A stretch of DNA of 64,000 nucleotides from Leptodontidium sp. MPI-SDFR-AT-0119. Taxonomy: Eukaryota; Ascomycota; Leotiomycetes; Helotiales; Leptodontidiaceae. Position 1 is the first letter of the stretch; every line of letters starts with the position of its first letter. Shown here piece by piece: positions 36,449 through 49,029 of this stretch. Below the pieces are notes generated by a model. It was not told where the DNA came from. It worked only from the letters and a program-made list of their open reading frames with translations, and searched no databases. The stretch lies in assembly GCA_020726505.1 (NCBI GenBank), contig JAHLEZ010000002.1, positions 248,001 to 312,000 on the forward strand. Direction: 5' to 3'. The translations under genes were made by a program, and so were the position numbers.

Positions 36449-38081
36449 TCAAACATCAGGCGCTATGGTCTCAACATGCTCTGCCTGAACCTTAAATTTC
36501 CCATCCGAATCCCTCCATATGGTCTTTGGAGGAACCGCAGGCGGATTTCTTGGGTACGTGTACTCCTCTCCATTTACGGTGATGTTCGTCATCACCTGGC
36601 TAGAATCACTTACATCACTCAGCTCCAAGAATTCGTTCTTCTTGCCCGGCCACATCTTTCTTGGTCTGCTATTGCCTGATCGTGACCGATAACCGTTGGA
36701 CGATCCTGACGTGGAAGGAAATTGTTTCGAGTACAGACGAAGGACCAATAATCTTACAGATGGAAGACACGAGAGAACGATGGCGACGCCCAGCTCTATC
36801 GCAGTCCATATGACAACGAAAACGTAATCCCAGGTCGGATCGATCGAGTTTCCGAATCCAAGGAGGACTTTCAGCCGGATGGCGGATACGATACAACCAC
36901 TTTCAACGTCAGCTTAGGGGAAAACACCACGGGAAAGGTCAACCTACAAACCACCCAGCGCAAACATTAGTGTGGTGATAACTTTCTTATGTAGGCTCAT
37001 ATTCAATTTCAACACCTCTCGAAGTGGCAAGAGAGTGATGATGACGTCTTGAGCCATGCTCATGGCACTGTTCGCATACGCTAGTGCATTCAAGTCGAGG
37101 CAGCCTCCTCCTTTGATATCTCTGTCCCAGAAATAAGGTATCGGGCGGCATTGGAAGATTGTCATAACTGAGATGATCGATGTGCTCACACAGATCAAGG
37201 CTACGGTGGCCCAGACTTGAACACAAAACCAGTACCTAGACTGAAAGATTCGGAGATAGAAGAAAAGTATGGAGAGCTTTGTGACTGACAGTACGACGAC
37301 GTAGGTATTTTCGGCAATGTAGACTGGATGTTCGTCAGACCTGTCCATGTACAGTACGAGGGAGGGAGAGGTACAGTCTCTGAGAAATTTCTTCAGATCA
37401 CCATCCTCAAGGCTGTACAGGTGCTTCCCAAATCCTTCGCCAGCCACTGGCAGAGTTAGATCAAGTACATGAATGCAACGGGGGCGAACTCACTCTTGAT
37501 TGTGAGTGCGATAGGCAGACCAGCGAGAATCTATAATCATCAGCCATATTTTGCGTTCTCTATCCATTTCTCTACACTTACAAGTCCACCAGTGACGATC
37601 CAATCCTCCAGTCCTAGTTTATTCCCCCCCAAACTCCCATGAACGAAGCGTGCTGCAACGAAGATCGATGCAACAGCGGTGATGCCCACAAAAACGGTAA
37701 CGATAGTCTGAGACCTATTTTGAAAAGGTTCTTTGCAGACGCCAGCTTGAAACTTGGCCAGAGCTTCTTCCATCAGTAATCGTTGTAGATTTTGAGGATC
37801 AGAGCATACCCAAAGTGTCTGCCATGGTGCAGTTTGTAAGCATACAATTAGCTGTCGATACCGTCAAATTCCTGCTGGTACACTGGCAGGCTAAATCCGT
37901 GGGAGGACATCCTGACTTCGGGATCGTTTGACCTAGGCAAACAAGCTTGGAGATGTCAGCGACCAGGAAATCTGAAAATGCAATAACTACCTACAGCGCA
38001 AGCTGGAAGGGGCTTGGGTGACTGGCATGAAGCCAGGGCTGCACAGTATAGCCAGTATGTGAGGAGGCCGAGTAGATGCAT
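36449..38081 (-). CDS. CFEM-domain PTH11-type seven-transmembrane receptor
   Basis: Seven exons: 38081-37991, 37932-37810, 37766-37582, 37530-37494, 37446-37375, 37323-36948 and 36899-36449. All junction phases agree, giving 444 residues. A signal peptide (MHLLGLLTYWLYCAALAS) precedes a CFEM domain with Cys at 28, 39, 46, 48, 60, 65 and 82 (CPPTDLACQC, TANCMLTNC, FQAGVC). Then come about seven hydrophobic segments of the fungal rhodopsin-like (SAT4/PTH11) fold, including LGLEDWIVTGGL, VVVLSVTKLSILFFYLRIF, FQCRPIPYFWD, DVIITLLPLREVLKL and GCIVSAIRLKVLL. The C-terminal 95 residues are a cytoplasmic tail. PTH11 of Magnaporthe senses the host surface; a sensing role here is inferred. The 51 nt intron at 37324-37374 would be in frame if retained, and the third acceptor is a NAGNAG site (one Glu optional). 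Confidence 0.9.
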
Positions 38082-38985
38082 CGCTATTCAAGCTGTGGGT
38101 CTTTGAGATTATGATTCTCCACCCCAGACCTCCGGGGAGGGGGTTAAGAATAAGTTCCCATTGACTGCATTTTGAGTTTGTCAGTAAAACCTGGAAGGAT
38201 TTCTAGTACTTCCGTGATGTTGAGGGACGGGAAGTCCCCCCTCTCTCATTGACGGACTAGAGCGCTGTATGGACCATGCGTTTGGTTGATGGCTTCGGTA
38301 AAGTTAAAGCTATGGTCTCACCATCTCGATGTCGGTGTTTACTAACCTGTTTTAATAGGCGCGAGACGTTCCTGAGACGCGGGCGCACATTTCCTGCCAG
38401 TCGGAACTCGATGGCTTGGGGATGGAGAAGTTGAGATGAACATGAAGTGTTTTCGTTCTTTGTGTTCGAAACTTTGCAATGATCAACGACTGTGCATACG
38501 AGAAATCTTGCGAGTGTTGCTTTTCCTCGGGATTAAATACCGAGTCCCGAGTCTCAGAAGCTGACATTACTCTAAATTCGAGGTAGCTGGTGACTACCAG
38601 CTCAAGGGTTCACTACTCACTATTCTGTACTCTGATATTTGAGATAGAAATGGCTCTCTAGGCAAAAATAGAAAATAGCTGGGATGGGGAGTTAGTCTGT
38701 CACTCGTATCAATTTTCATTTCCGAAGAGGCAGCTACTTTTGGTACCAGTTACTTACCGAGTGCTAAGAGTGCAGCACCACCACACGACTTACTTTAAGA
38801 CAATTTGCCCAAGTCGCTCCACGCATTGCTATTATTTCCTAACGGACATCTTCCTCCTTCTCAATCTACAAGAATATTGTCAAGTTTATTATTTTGTCAA
38901 TTTAGACCAAAACTTTATTACCACGCTCACCCAAACATACCCACAAAACCCTCCACCAACAGTGCATAAAGCAACCACAACCATT
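38082..38985. other. Intergenic
   Basis: Receptor promoter and the 5' flank of the small ORF at 38986. No other feature seen. Confidence 0.45.
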
Positions 38986-39291
38986 ATGGCAACCCCATGT
39001 CCATGCCCAGATACGACATGCGGCACATACTATCGTGCCGTCGATGAATGATCGGTCCTTGTTGGAGTTCTGGCGGGACTTTTCATCAGCTTTCTATGGG
39101 GAAGCCTCATAGGCAGGACAGCACTGATAGACAAAATCGGCAGGTGCCCAGCAGGGCCCAAGTTTGTTCAGGCTATGATTAAAGAAGCAATCGACGTCCG
39201 AATAACCCTCGTTGCTGACAGAAGAGAGTACATTGGTTATCGTGTAGTGCGTGATGAGGATGTAGGGATCTCACGGTCCTGGTTTTGTTAA
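38986..39291 (+). pseudogene. Small Cys-rich membrane protein ORF with internal TGA
   Basis: A Met at 38986 opens MATPCPCPDTTCGTYYRAVD; a TGA stands at 39049. The same frame then stays open for 79 codons, with a membrane segment (SVLVGVLAGLFISFLWG) and a charged end (IDVRITLVADRREYIGYRVV), stopping at 39289. A single CGA to TGA change would explain the stop, so a recent pseudogene is likely. An intron across the stop has no good donor, and the context after TGA is not a known readthrough motif. Family not recognised. Confidence 0.4.
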
Positions 39292-40089
39292 TATTTAACA
39301 AAAATGACCTTCCTAGTTTATTTTTATTTTTATCTCTTGTCTATGTTAGTGATATCTTAGAATTTTCTTTGCTGCTACCACGCTACTCACGCCCTTGAAG
39401 GATTTTGATCACAAACTCCTCCCGCTCCTCAACCTACCTAAACTGACTCTATACACTTCGAAAAACTGACTATCGGGGGGCATTTTCAAGCCCAATTTAG
39501 TTTTCCGTCGCAAGATGGAGGACAGTAGATAAGCTGCGGACATCATGATGCTCGGTACGTTAATCTTCCTTGGTTCGTCGTATTTTGCTCAGCTACCCTT
39601 TTGACTGAGAAATCTTCGTCCTGATGTTGACTATTTTCAAGGCTTATTTTGTCACTAAAATCTTCTTACAGTGTCAAGATCCACGCAACAAAAGCCATTA
39701 TGAATATTTCTCGGTGCGTGATTCTACTGAATCTCAAAGTCTTCGCGTAGGTTGGTGACATCTCAACCATATTGTGCATTAAGTCTTGTTACCACACTTA
39801 GAAGAGTTCGCAGGCTTAGGAGCATTGCAGGGGTGTTTAAGTTATAGAAAAGCTGGAAAAGTAAACGAAATTGTTTTGAGTTTAACTGGCAACTTTGAAT
39901 GTTTGAATCAAAGGCCAAATCAATTTCGTGTTCTGCGTGTGATTCTGGGCCTGGATGAGCGAAGCATCAGGAGTCTTCTGGACGTCACGTGTCACAACAT
40001 TGATTCGCGACTTTCAACCTCACTCACGACGCGTCTTAGACATCAATCTACACAGTCCTCCACCACCAATCCCATACCACACCCATACA
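39292..40089. other. Intergenic: Spc34 upstream region
   Basis: No coding feature is supported. An open frame runs in from 39786, but the family start is at 40090. Confidence 0.45.
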
Positions 40090-40907
40090 ATGTCTCTTCT
40101 AGAGCGGCATCTCGAGCAAATATCTCTCTCTGCAGAGTCTATCGCGTTGTTACCGTATTCTATCCATTGCTCTCCCCTCCCAGAATACCCCTCACTGACC
40201 CCGCCAACAGCTTTCCCCCTCCCAAGATCTTCACCAATGCCCTCCTCTCAACCTCCGACATCACCTCTCTAATACGAGACACCGAACCTCACGAGCGCGC
40301 TCTCTTCTCCGTTCCTCCTCCGCCAACACATAACACAGCCAGCACGCCCTACCCCGACCCTGCACCTTCATCTCGAAGACAAACAGTCTTCAACGTCGCG
40401 CAAGGAGAGGTCACAGCAGGCACAACAACCGGTTCTCGCGCGCCGCGCAGAAACACAGCGGTAGCAGCAGTCCTAGGCGCGGAACTCCACAGCGAAGTTC
40501 GAAAGACGGAAGGCAAAGGCGAGATCGACATCGAGGTTCTGCTGCGAGGCGCGGAGAAGCTCAATAATGTATACAGTGTTCCTGGCGTGCCGGAACGGGT
40601 ACAGGGCCTGAGGAAGAGATATGTGCAGATTCTTGGGGGGTTGGAATTCTATGAGGAGAAGGTCAGGAGACAGATGAGGGATTTGGAGAGGATTAATAGG
40701 GGTGGTACACCGGGTGAGGATGAGGAGTTTGAGGATGAGGATATGGAAGGGGAGGAAGGGTTTGGTGGAAGAGAAGAAGAAGTTGAGGTTACGGACGAGG
40801 ATTTGAGGGCTGAGGAGGAAGAGATTAGAGAATTGGAGCGGAAGAAGAGGGAGTTAGAGGAGAGGGTCAGTGGAATGGAGAGAGATTTGGGCGGGCTACT
40901 GAGATGA
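40090..40907 (+). CDS. SPC34: DASH (Dam1) complex subunit Spc34
   Basis: Two exons, 40090-40154 and 40211-40907, with a 56 nt intron (GTATTC..ACAG), give 253 residues. The start MSLLERHLEQISLSAESIAL and the restored FPPPKIFTNALL across the splice are typical of Spc34; DITSLIRDTEPHERALFSVP and RRQTVFNVAQGE follow. The C-terminal third is coiled coil (RKRYVQILGGLEFYEEKVRR; ELERKKRELEERVSGMERDL) with an acidic insert. Spc34 belongs to the ring-forming DASH complex that couples kinetochores to microtubules. A longer unspliced frame from 39786 was rejected because it loses the conserved N-terminus. Confidence 0.95.
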
Positions 40908-42356
40908 TAGTAGGGCATGGCGTCGCTTTTGCGACGGTTTGGGAGTTATTGAATGTCCCAAGATCCATTGAGGACATGAGTTTGATGTCAACGTTTCTTG
41001 GTTGCTGGAGTTTGATACCCAAGGATGGAGGTAGCGAAGTATTGATTTCGCTATACTTGGCTGTTTTGACTTTATTACTTACGGTTGCCCCATCTGCCGT
41101 TCAAATGTGAACATCTACTGGGATGAATACTGCCGCTGGGTATGTTGAATGTCTAAATCCAATTGGGCACATGGCAAACCTGTGGAGGAGCTCCATTGCT
41201 CCGAGTATTCAACTTCTGAGCCCAGGAAAAGTCAGTACAATTTGGCAGATCCTACTGCATGCGAGTTTTGTTGCACTTTGGACCATGAAGCCCTGGAGCT
41301 AAGCTTGGTTCTATCTGGTAGTCAAACATGTTTTTAATACTTGGTTTTTATGAGTCTGATCCTTGCCTAAGGTTTCCTTCCTGCTTCGTAACTATTACTA
41401 CATCAAATGCTTCGTGAACATCTTCGCATAATGTTTTGGCTCAGTTGCGTTGCTTGTCGCGGCAAGAATTGAACCTTTGTCAATGCATCAATCATGCTGG
41501 GCTGACTTCACCTGCCTACTGTTGTCTCCGCCCTATTAGAGCATGTCCCGTCTTGTCTTTCACTAGTTTGCGAAATCTCTATTGTTGTTTTTACTCTGGG
41601 TCGAGGTTTATGTTTGGAATTGCATGGGCCAGCACTTATGTGTGTTGTCTTTGGCATGTTGGCATTGTTGTAGTTCAATTAACTGTGATATTAGGAAGCG
41701 AGACTTCAGAAGTCAGTAATATAAAATAGAGCTCTGGCCCGGAGTCCATTACTGTAGACCACAGATCATCCCCTGTGTTATGGCATCATTTAGAGACATG
41801 ACTGGCTCACACATACTCAAATCTGTATCCTGGAGACCATTCCTGCTGCACATCTGACAAAGCGTATCTTCTATCAGCTAGTGTCGATCACTGCATGTCA
41901 ACGTTAACAGACCAGTTCTTTGCAGCCTTAAAAGAGTTTAAGAGTGGTGCATTTATGATTTGGAGATTGCTGAGCATGTATTTCCTTCGTTGTTGATTCT
42001 CCATTTAGGTGGGGGGTTTGGCTTTGGCTGGAAGACAAAGACCACACTGAGGATGACCATTGAAGAAATCAATGGTTGGGATGATGAATAAATCATTTAA
42101 AAATGCGTGTGCTAGACACGGAATCAAATTCACGACTTATGTTGCCCGCACAGGTCTGTGAAAGCGTAAGCGAGGTATTTTCTTCTCAGCCTCGAGGAGA
42201 CTTTACCTTTCGAGGCAGGCTTCCTCAACAACCTTGTACAAATCAGAACCTACACTTCAACCCTTCGTACACTCTCAACCATACCCTTGCTTTTAATAAC
42301 GACTCGATCCAGACACACAGCAATTGTAGCCGGAGCGCTTTATTGTATCATTTAAA
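40908..42356. other. Intergenic: Spc34 3' flank and F1 promoter
   Basis: 1.4 kb, AT/T-rich, no supported gene. Confidence 0.5.
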
Positions 42357-43689
42357 ATGGCTACGAACCATAACAACAACGCCCTCTTCGATGGCTACAA
42401 CCTGGCAAGAGCTAAGGATGTCCGCTTCCTGGCTGTGGCAATGACTGGCTATCTCCTAGGCACCGGAAACTCTCTGAAGCTGCGCGTCTTGAATGCTGCC
42501 CGTCGGGAAACCATCACCAGGCTTGCAATTCAGATGGTTACCGACATTCCCCTGACCACTGCGATCACCAACCTCGTGGCTGCTGATCGCACCTCTGACG
42601 ATCAGATGATCACTCATGGTGAAATCCTGCAGGTCTTTGCCTATACTGTTGTAAGTGTTCAGATAGCTCCCGTGTAGCAATTTAGCCCTTGCTAACACGC
42701 AAAAGCCTCCTGCCGTCCGCCCAGCTATCAAACCCGTCCCAACCGATTCCCTCCCGCAGAACCTCGTCGAGAGGAATACTCCCGGCGCCAGAGCCATTGA
42801 AGATATTACCTTAGACATGGGATTTGCGAAGGCTGGTACCCCCGACAAGTCGAAGTACAAGTTCAAGATTGATTTTGAGAAGCCGGTTCCGCACAAAAAG
42901 AACAAATGGGATTATTGTAGCACAAAGTACTACGACTGGCTCGAGGACCACCCTGAACCATCTTGGGATTCGGCAAAGAGTCTCTCTAGGCTCAATCAAT
43001 GGCGCTCTCAGATCTTTAAGCGGTATTTTGGTGTGAAGAGAAAGCCTCGTGACCATTGGTCTGTCAGCGAGAAGAACCTTGTTGTGAAGTTGATGAAGAA
43101 GGATTTGGAGAAGAGCAGTTTTGTTAGATGGAAGCGCCTGGCCAACAACTACAACAACATTATGCAGGGAAAAGGCCAGGATGCGGAGGAGGCTAAGGCT
43201 TGGAAGTTGGTTAGCAAGAGCGACAAGCTGGGTGAACAACGTTCAGCTCCATGGTAAGCACTTGCAGTTCCCTCCTTTCTATTTCTGTATCTACTCTCAG
43301 ACTCTCCAAAGTCCAAGAAGTGGAAGGATATTCTAACTTTTACCAGGCGTACAATGAGTGCCATCAGAGTCCAGACGAGCAAGTGGGAGGAGACCAAGGA
43401 CTTGGAGGAAGTAGCTCGAGCCGGCGAAACCTCCGAAGTCGAATCCACGGACGACGAAAAGGAAATTCCTGATCCCAAGACCGACTCCGAGAAATTTGAT
43501 GCCCGGCACAAAAACTGGTTAGAGGCAAAGACAAAAGGAAATACCAAGGGCAAGGAGACTGCCGGGAGCAAGGGAGGAGCTAGGACCAAGGGAAACGGCA
43601 AGCGCAAGTGCCAGGTTGTGGAGGACGAAAATACCGAGTCGCATGGAGAGGTCTTGAAACCTGCGGCCCACCGACGACAAAAAGTATGA
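42357..43689 (+). CDS. F1: tandem-family protein, helical N-terminal module plus WR (Myb/trihelix-like) module
   Basis: Three exons, 42357-42650, 42706-43253 and 43347-43689, with introns of 55 and 93 nt (GTAAGT, GTAAGC donors), give 394 residues. Residues 1-98 are the helical N-terminal module (FDGYNLARAKDVRFLAVAM; RRETITRLAIQMVTDIPLTT), ending at a phase-0 intron. The C-terminal module (about 145-283) starts DKSKYKFKIDF and has DYCSTKYYDWLEDHPEPSW, LNQWRSQIFKRYFG, HWSVSEKNLVVKLMKKDLE, VRWKRLANNYNNIMQGKGQ and RSAPW-RT across the second splice. The tail is Lys/Glu/Gly-rich and basic. The W-SE-W-YN pattern resembles Myb/SANT or trihelix DNA-binding domains; this is by eye only. The product is probably nuclear. 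It is the first of six co-oriented paralogues and intact. Confidence 0.8.
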
Positions 43690-45485
43690 TTGGGCGTTGT
43701 TCCGCTGTATTTTGGCGTGTTGAGGGGCATTCTTCATATCATTTTGTTACTTGGAAGTAGACATGGGGATTGAAGGTACGAAACTCCGAGGAAATGCTTT
43801 TGTTGTAGACTACTTCGTCTTTACCGACCGCAAATCATAATGTCATAAAACCAGCCTCCCAATCAGAACTTGCCATGATTTTGAGCTTTCACTTGCATTG
43901 ATATTTGCTACTTAAAGGCAACACTGCTACATCACATATATATCTTGTCACTCTTGGCTATACAGTTGCAGGACATCATCCCCTAGTACTCGAACCATCT
44001 ATTCTCTATTTGCAGTATTATCTTCGACAATTCCGCCTCGGAAACCTTGTGGTGTATCACCCTCGAATCTTCAAATCATTTGTCTCGAATCTGGATCAAT
44101 ATCTTGGAAGCAGCCTCTTCACCACTTGATGGTGTAATTGCATCATCTCAACTCCGAGCCCTCAAATACGATCATCCATTCGGCACAGTTTTGAGATCTA
44201 ATCAATACCTTTATTCAATCCTCCATAAGTAGAACCGAATCCAAGCCTACATGCGCCGCAGACTTCAAAGAAATATTCTTGATAAGTGTCAAGACTTTTA
44301 CATTAATGGGATTGACGGCAGCATATCTTGCAGCTGCTGTCCCTGCCTTGCAAACTTGGATTCAATTAGACTTCCAGCTCTTCAACAAATAGGGAAGCTT
44401 GGCCTTTGTAGCTGTAGGTTGCCAACCAACTGTCTTATCACCTCTGAAAGAACAGTTCTTGCAAGGCAAGTTTTCAATGCTCAATTCTTCGGACTATTCA
44501 ATATTAGGCGCCGCGTAACAGACTCTCTGATTCGTTGCAAAGGCTCCAAGCCTGATCAAGACAGCAAGCTAGCTGTTCAACTTGGGACTCCAAAGCCTAA
44601 TCAACAAAAGAGACTATTGACAAAAGGGGTATAAAGAGTGTGACTGAGCCTGTATATGTATAAAAGCAACCCAATTCAGACTAGCATCTTCTTGAAAGGA
44701 AGATAAACCCATTCTTTATTGGCTACCGACTCATTCACTTTAATCTTTTGACTTCTACGCCCCACTTCTTGCTTCGAGGGTGGACGAGAGGAGGAGGGAG
44801 TTGAACCATTAGCGTCCTTTCTAAGATATAAAGCCTGCGACCTTCTTCTATTTCGATAATTTCAACGAACACTACGACCACGACTACGACGCTCCTAAGC
44901 AAACGCAACGACACAGCAACTTCCAGCCTTCTTCAACACTCCTAGAGATACCTGCTTTAAGCTTTCAAAGCATTACCACTTCTTTGCCACACCTCCGCGA
45001 CATCTCTCGAGCCCAAGCTTTCTTCGTCAACACCCGCGCCGCGCGCCTTTCATCAAACAACATCACGCACGACAACCCCCTTAACCCCAAGTAAGCCTCT
45101 CTCCATACCTGTCTGGAAGTAGTTTGCCACTCATTAGCATCTCTGCTGCTTGTATTCTTTCCTTCCTTCTATTGTATTGTCTCAGGCCATGGCGAGTAGC
45201 TCAGTAGCTTCAGGGATCGGGCTTGGACTTGAAATTCCCCTTGATCACCCTCTTAGGCGCCTTTCCTCTCCATCATCTACCTTGCCCTGCCGGTTATCAA
45301 AGAGCTCGCTCTGCCCCGACAACCGTCAAACACCTATGCCATCCTTCCTACCTTCCCTCACCTTATCTCACTACCCTCACGCACCCAAGGCCAAACACAA
45401 ACACTCCTGGCTTGATAGCTCTCTCTTTCAATAGTATGCTACTGTTCTCTTCACTTTGCTAATCCACTTCATCAGAAATATCAAA
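43690..45485. other. Intergenic: F1 3' flank, F2 promoter and leader
   Basis: A TATA-like box is listed separately. A probable 5'-UTR intron runs from 'gtaagcc' at 45091 to 'ctcag' at 45184. The leader is CT-rich. Frames within are unsupported. Confidence 0.45.
44659..44666 (+). promoter_or_regulatory. TATA-like box upstream of F2
   Basis: tataaaag in a non-coding stretch about 0.8 kb before the F2 start codon, followed by a CT-rich leader with a probable intron. Confidence 0.4.
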
Positions 45486-47128
45486 ATGGCAGCCTTCCCA
45501 GGTTTCAACTTGACTGACGTGTCCACCATCCGTCTTCTTGCTCGTGCATTGTCGCTATATGCTTCAGGCAATCACCGGAACAGCAATAACGACGCTCTGA
45601 GGTCGTTTGACGCTGTCCAGCGCTCGACCTTCAGTCGGATCTTGGGAGAGATGGAACGAGACCAATCCTTCGAAGGGCTTGTCCGAGAGCTACTCCGTCG
45701 CCAACACCAGAGTGACCGCACTATTGTTCAATTGGCTGCAGACCTTTTGAGCTATGGAGAGGGTGCCCATGTAAGCTAATATCAAAGTAATTTCACTTCA
45801 TCTTGCTAATTATGCTTGGGCAGACTGCCCCACCGACTCAGCCAGCACCTCGTCCCGTCTTGGAACCAGGTTCTGACGCTTTCCGCAAGCTTTTACAGAC
45901 TTCTTATCTCCAATACGCGGATGGGAAGCTACCTGAGAAAGCAGAGGGTCCTGTTCAAAACCCCGATTCAGACACGGAGACAGATTCCGAACATGATGTT
46001 CAGGTATGTTGTACTGACTGTGGATCTTTATCTTCCAATGATTTGACAAAGAACTAAAATAATCATAGGAAGATCCTGATTTAACTATGCCAGTAATGCA
46101 TGATGACTGTGAAGTCATCTGGGATGAAAGCAAGATGCACAGACGCGCTGCTACGCCAGGAGCTCCAGACCCTTCGTTTTACAAAATCGTGATTCATCTC
46201 CGCAAAAAGACGGCCAGTGACAAGGTCAAGGTACCATCAATCAAGTTTGATTACCTCGAGGACCACGAAGAGCCAACTTGGGAAATCGGCTCTGACAGCC
46301 TGTATAAGCTCAACCAGTACGTACAAAGCTCCTCAAATAACTATAATTCTCTGTTTCTTAGTCATTTGAGCTAATTCTATTCTAAATAGGTGGAGGAACC
46401 AGATCTTCCGAAACTACCTTGGCAATAAGAGGGCGACTCGTGGACCATATCTCGTGTCTGAGCAACAGCTCATCATTGACTTGCTGAAACAACAGCTTGA
46501 GGACCCCCAGAGAATTCGATCGGCACCACACTGGGGACGCCTCGTCAATTCGTACAATCGACTGCTTTCGGGGTCGATTCAACCTAAAGGCTCTCGACTG
46601 GTCCAAGAGGGAGTCAAGAAGAAACCAGTGTTGGACTACGATCGTTCTGCACCTTGGAGATCTAAGGGGGCGCTCAAGAACATCATTACTAAACCAAGCT
46701 GGAAGGACTTGATCGACCCGATCTTGGAAGCAGCCGTGGAGCGTCGAGCACGGTATGACAGAGAGCGAAATCCATCCGACAGCCCGAGTCCGCCGCACTC
46801 CAGGGATGAGAAGGAAATCCCTAATCCGACCCCGGGTCCGATTTCAAAGGAAGAGAGCAAGGCGCTTGCCCAGAAGCGTCGAGACCAAAGAAAAGAGGAA
46901 CTCAAAGCCCTGAGAAAAAGAGCTAGGGACGCAATGGCTGGGGACACCACTGAGGAGGATGGAGGAGACGAAGAATCTTCTTCGGAGGAAGAGCCATCTC
47001 CAAAGAAGAAACAGAAGCGTAGCCCTCGGAACGGCAGAGACATGGAGAAGAGAGGTCCTGGAAACAGGGACAGAGACAACGACGAGGGAAAGGTCGCACC
47101 GATTCGACGCAATCCAGCGCAGCGTTGA
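45486..47128 (+). CDS. F2: tandem-family protein, N-terminal module plus WR module
   Basis: Four exons, 45486-45770, 45824-46003, 46069-46316 and 46390-47128, all in phase, give 483 residues. The N-terminal module (1-95) has FPGFNLTDVSTIRLLARAL and QRSTFSRILGEMERDQSFEG; a phase-0 intron follows. A linker with acidic DSDTETDSEHD leads into the WR module (about 180-320): DPSFYKIVIHLRKK, FDYLEDHEEPTWEI, LN(Q)WRNQIFRNYLGNKR (the Gln codon is split by an intron, ca|g), YLVSEQQLIIDLLKQQLED, HWGRLVNSYNRLLSGSIQ and RSAPWRSKG. The C-terminus is highly charged and low-complexity (EEDGGDEESSSEEEPSPKKK). Intron position at LNQ|WR is shared with F3, marking them as the closest pair. Function unknown; a DNA- or chromatin-binding role is inferred. 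Confidence 0.82.
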
Positions 47129-49029
47129 AGGAGATCTCTGTAGCCGCCATGCTTATCTCTTCTTCTCTCTGTATTCTCTTCTAATATTTCTTTTTTCTTG
47201 CTTGCTGGCGTTTGTCTTGGGATACATAGTGCGCACAAACTTCTGCGATCTCTTCTGTACTTTTCATTGTCATGAAATGCCTGGGTAAATCTTCGCCCGA
47301 TGCCTACGATTTGTGATCTGGATTACCCCCTAATAACGACAGCGCTTGGTAAACTATATCAATGTGAAAAAAACTGTGAAAATTATGCATTGTAATCCTC
47401 GTTCTTCATCTTCTTCACCAGTCCTTTCTGCCGAGCCTTCGTTCAGCAAATAGTCCCATACCTGCTGCTCCCTTGAAATATTTGGAAAAATAACGCCCCT
47501 TTTGAACAAGTACAGGCATCACCAGAAGTTGAAACAAGTTTCTAGAACAAAGATGCAGCTTAGCTTTGACCAATTGCATGAGGTCATCATCTCGTGACAG
47601 ATGGTTCAAGACCACAAGCAGAGGCTCTACATACCAAATTTCATTGATTCAACACCTTCGCACGATATTTCTGTGCAGATACTTCCCCACCAAGAGCAGT
47701 GATAAACTATTCCAAACGTAGCCTAATCTGGTAAAGAAATCAGGTCAAGTCGGGCAGCGACGCTAAAAGCTGCCAAAACAGCTATCCATGACGCGTCTTG
47801 ACACTTTTATATCCGCCTTAGGTAATCTTTTCGGCATGGAAGCCAAAAGAAGGGCTTAAAATGCCGCTGGGTGTCGGTGTCAGTGGTTCATGGCGGGGAA
47901 AGGCAAGTAAACAAGCCGCTGCCAAGACCCACGTCGCTAAGCGAGATAAGGCTCGCAGCGCACTCGAGTCCTATATAAATCCAACATTCGAATCATTTCG
48001 ACGCAGCTCCTATCAGAGAAACATCGCGCCTAAGGAACTTCAATGTTTTCAGAATTCCAACTGAGCACTGAGCACTTGCAAACTTCAAGACTTCTTGACT
48101 CCTTTCTTCGTCTTCGTCTTTGATCTTCGACATCATCCCCTTGCTTCTTGCAAACACGAGCTAAAACGCCTTCTTCTCGGCTCTTCTTTTGCGCTTCTGC
48201 CATTCAATCTCAAGCTTTCCATACTGACCTCGACTTTGAGTATCCTTCTCTACACACCTTCGACACGCTTCCGCGTACGACCTCAACGGCTTCCACCTTC
48301 CTCCAAACCCTCCATACAACACTGCCAACTCCAAATCCAAGGTACGCCCCTCTCCAAAACCCTTTCTCCTCTCCAGCGCCCACAAAATCAAGTCTTCTTC
48401 GACTCTGCCTCAACTCCCTGCACACACCAATACCTAGCCACAGCTCGACCAACTTCTTCCTCATTCTAAATACATAAGTTCTTTTCGCTCAGCTGTGGAT
48501 TGTTGTTCCAGGCTGACAGTACCTCTCTACCCTTTGCTCTATCACTCATTCATCTGGCTTCGCTTCTCTCAGGTGGAATTGCTTCATCTTCGCCCTCTTC
48601 AGCACCACTCCCCGCTTCATTCCCCTCAGCAATTCCCATCACACATCATTGTCCTACAGCACTCAAGACTTCACGCTGATATCCCTTTCTCTCGCTAACT
48701 TTCAACACAGTTCGATACACAAGAAAGTACCACGACGACTTCCTTGCATCTCCTCCTTCATTTCGAGACACCTTCAACATTATATCCCCTCTTTCGAACC
48801 TCCAAACATCAGAACAACCAAAGTAAGCACTCTCAGTTATTCTATCCCCCCTATCTTTTGTGAAAGCACCCAAGAGTTTGCTCAGATCCTCCCTTGATTA
48901 TCTTAACACAAACGACCAACCACTTGAAGTACGAGCTTATCATCTTGAGGCTATCAAGTCCCACTTCACCCACCATCTTTAGAATATCTCATGAAGATAA
49001 AGCTAACCCCATGGCACCAGATCCCCACA
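47129..49029. other. Intergenic: F2 3' flank, F3 promoter and long CT-rich leader
   Basis: A TATA-like box lies at 47972. From about 48080 to 49000 the sequence is CT-rich, with 'gtaagc' at 48823 suggesting a 5'-UTR intron. Frames in this leader are composition artefacts. Confidence 0.5.
47972..47980 (+). promoter_or_regulatory. TATA-like box upstream of F3
   Basis: tatataaat, about 100 bp before the start of the CT-rich leader. Confidence 0.5.

Noticed and set aside
39786..40907. A single-exon start for Spc34 at 39786
   Set aside because: It replaces the conserved N-terminus MSLLERHLEQISL with unrelated residues; the two-exon model starting at 40090 restores the family sequence.
48095..48900. 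Pro/Ser/Leu-rich frames of up to 124 codons
   Set aside because: They lie in the CT-rich leader upstream of F3 and have no motif; composition alone explains them.
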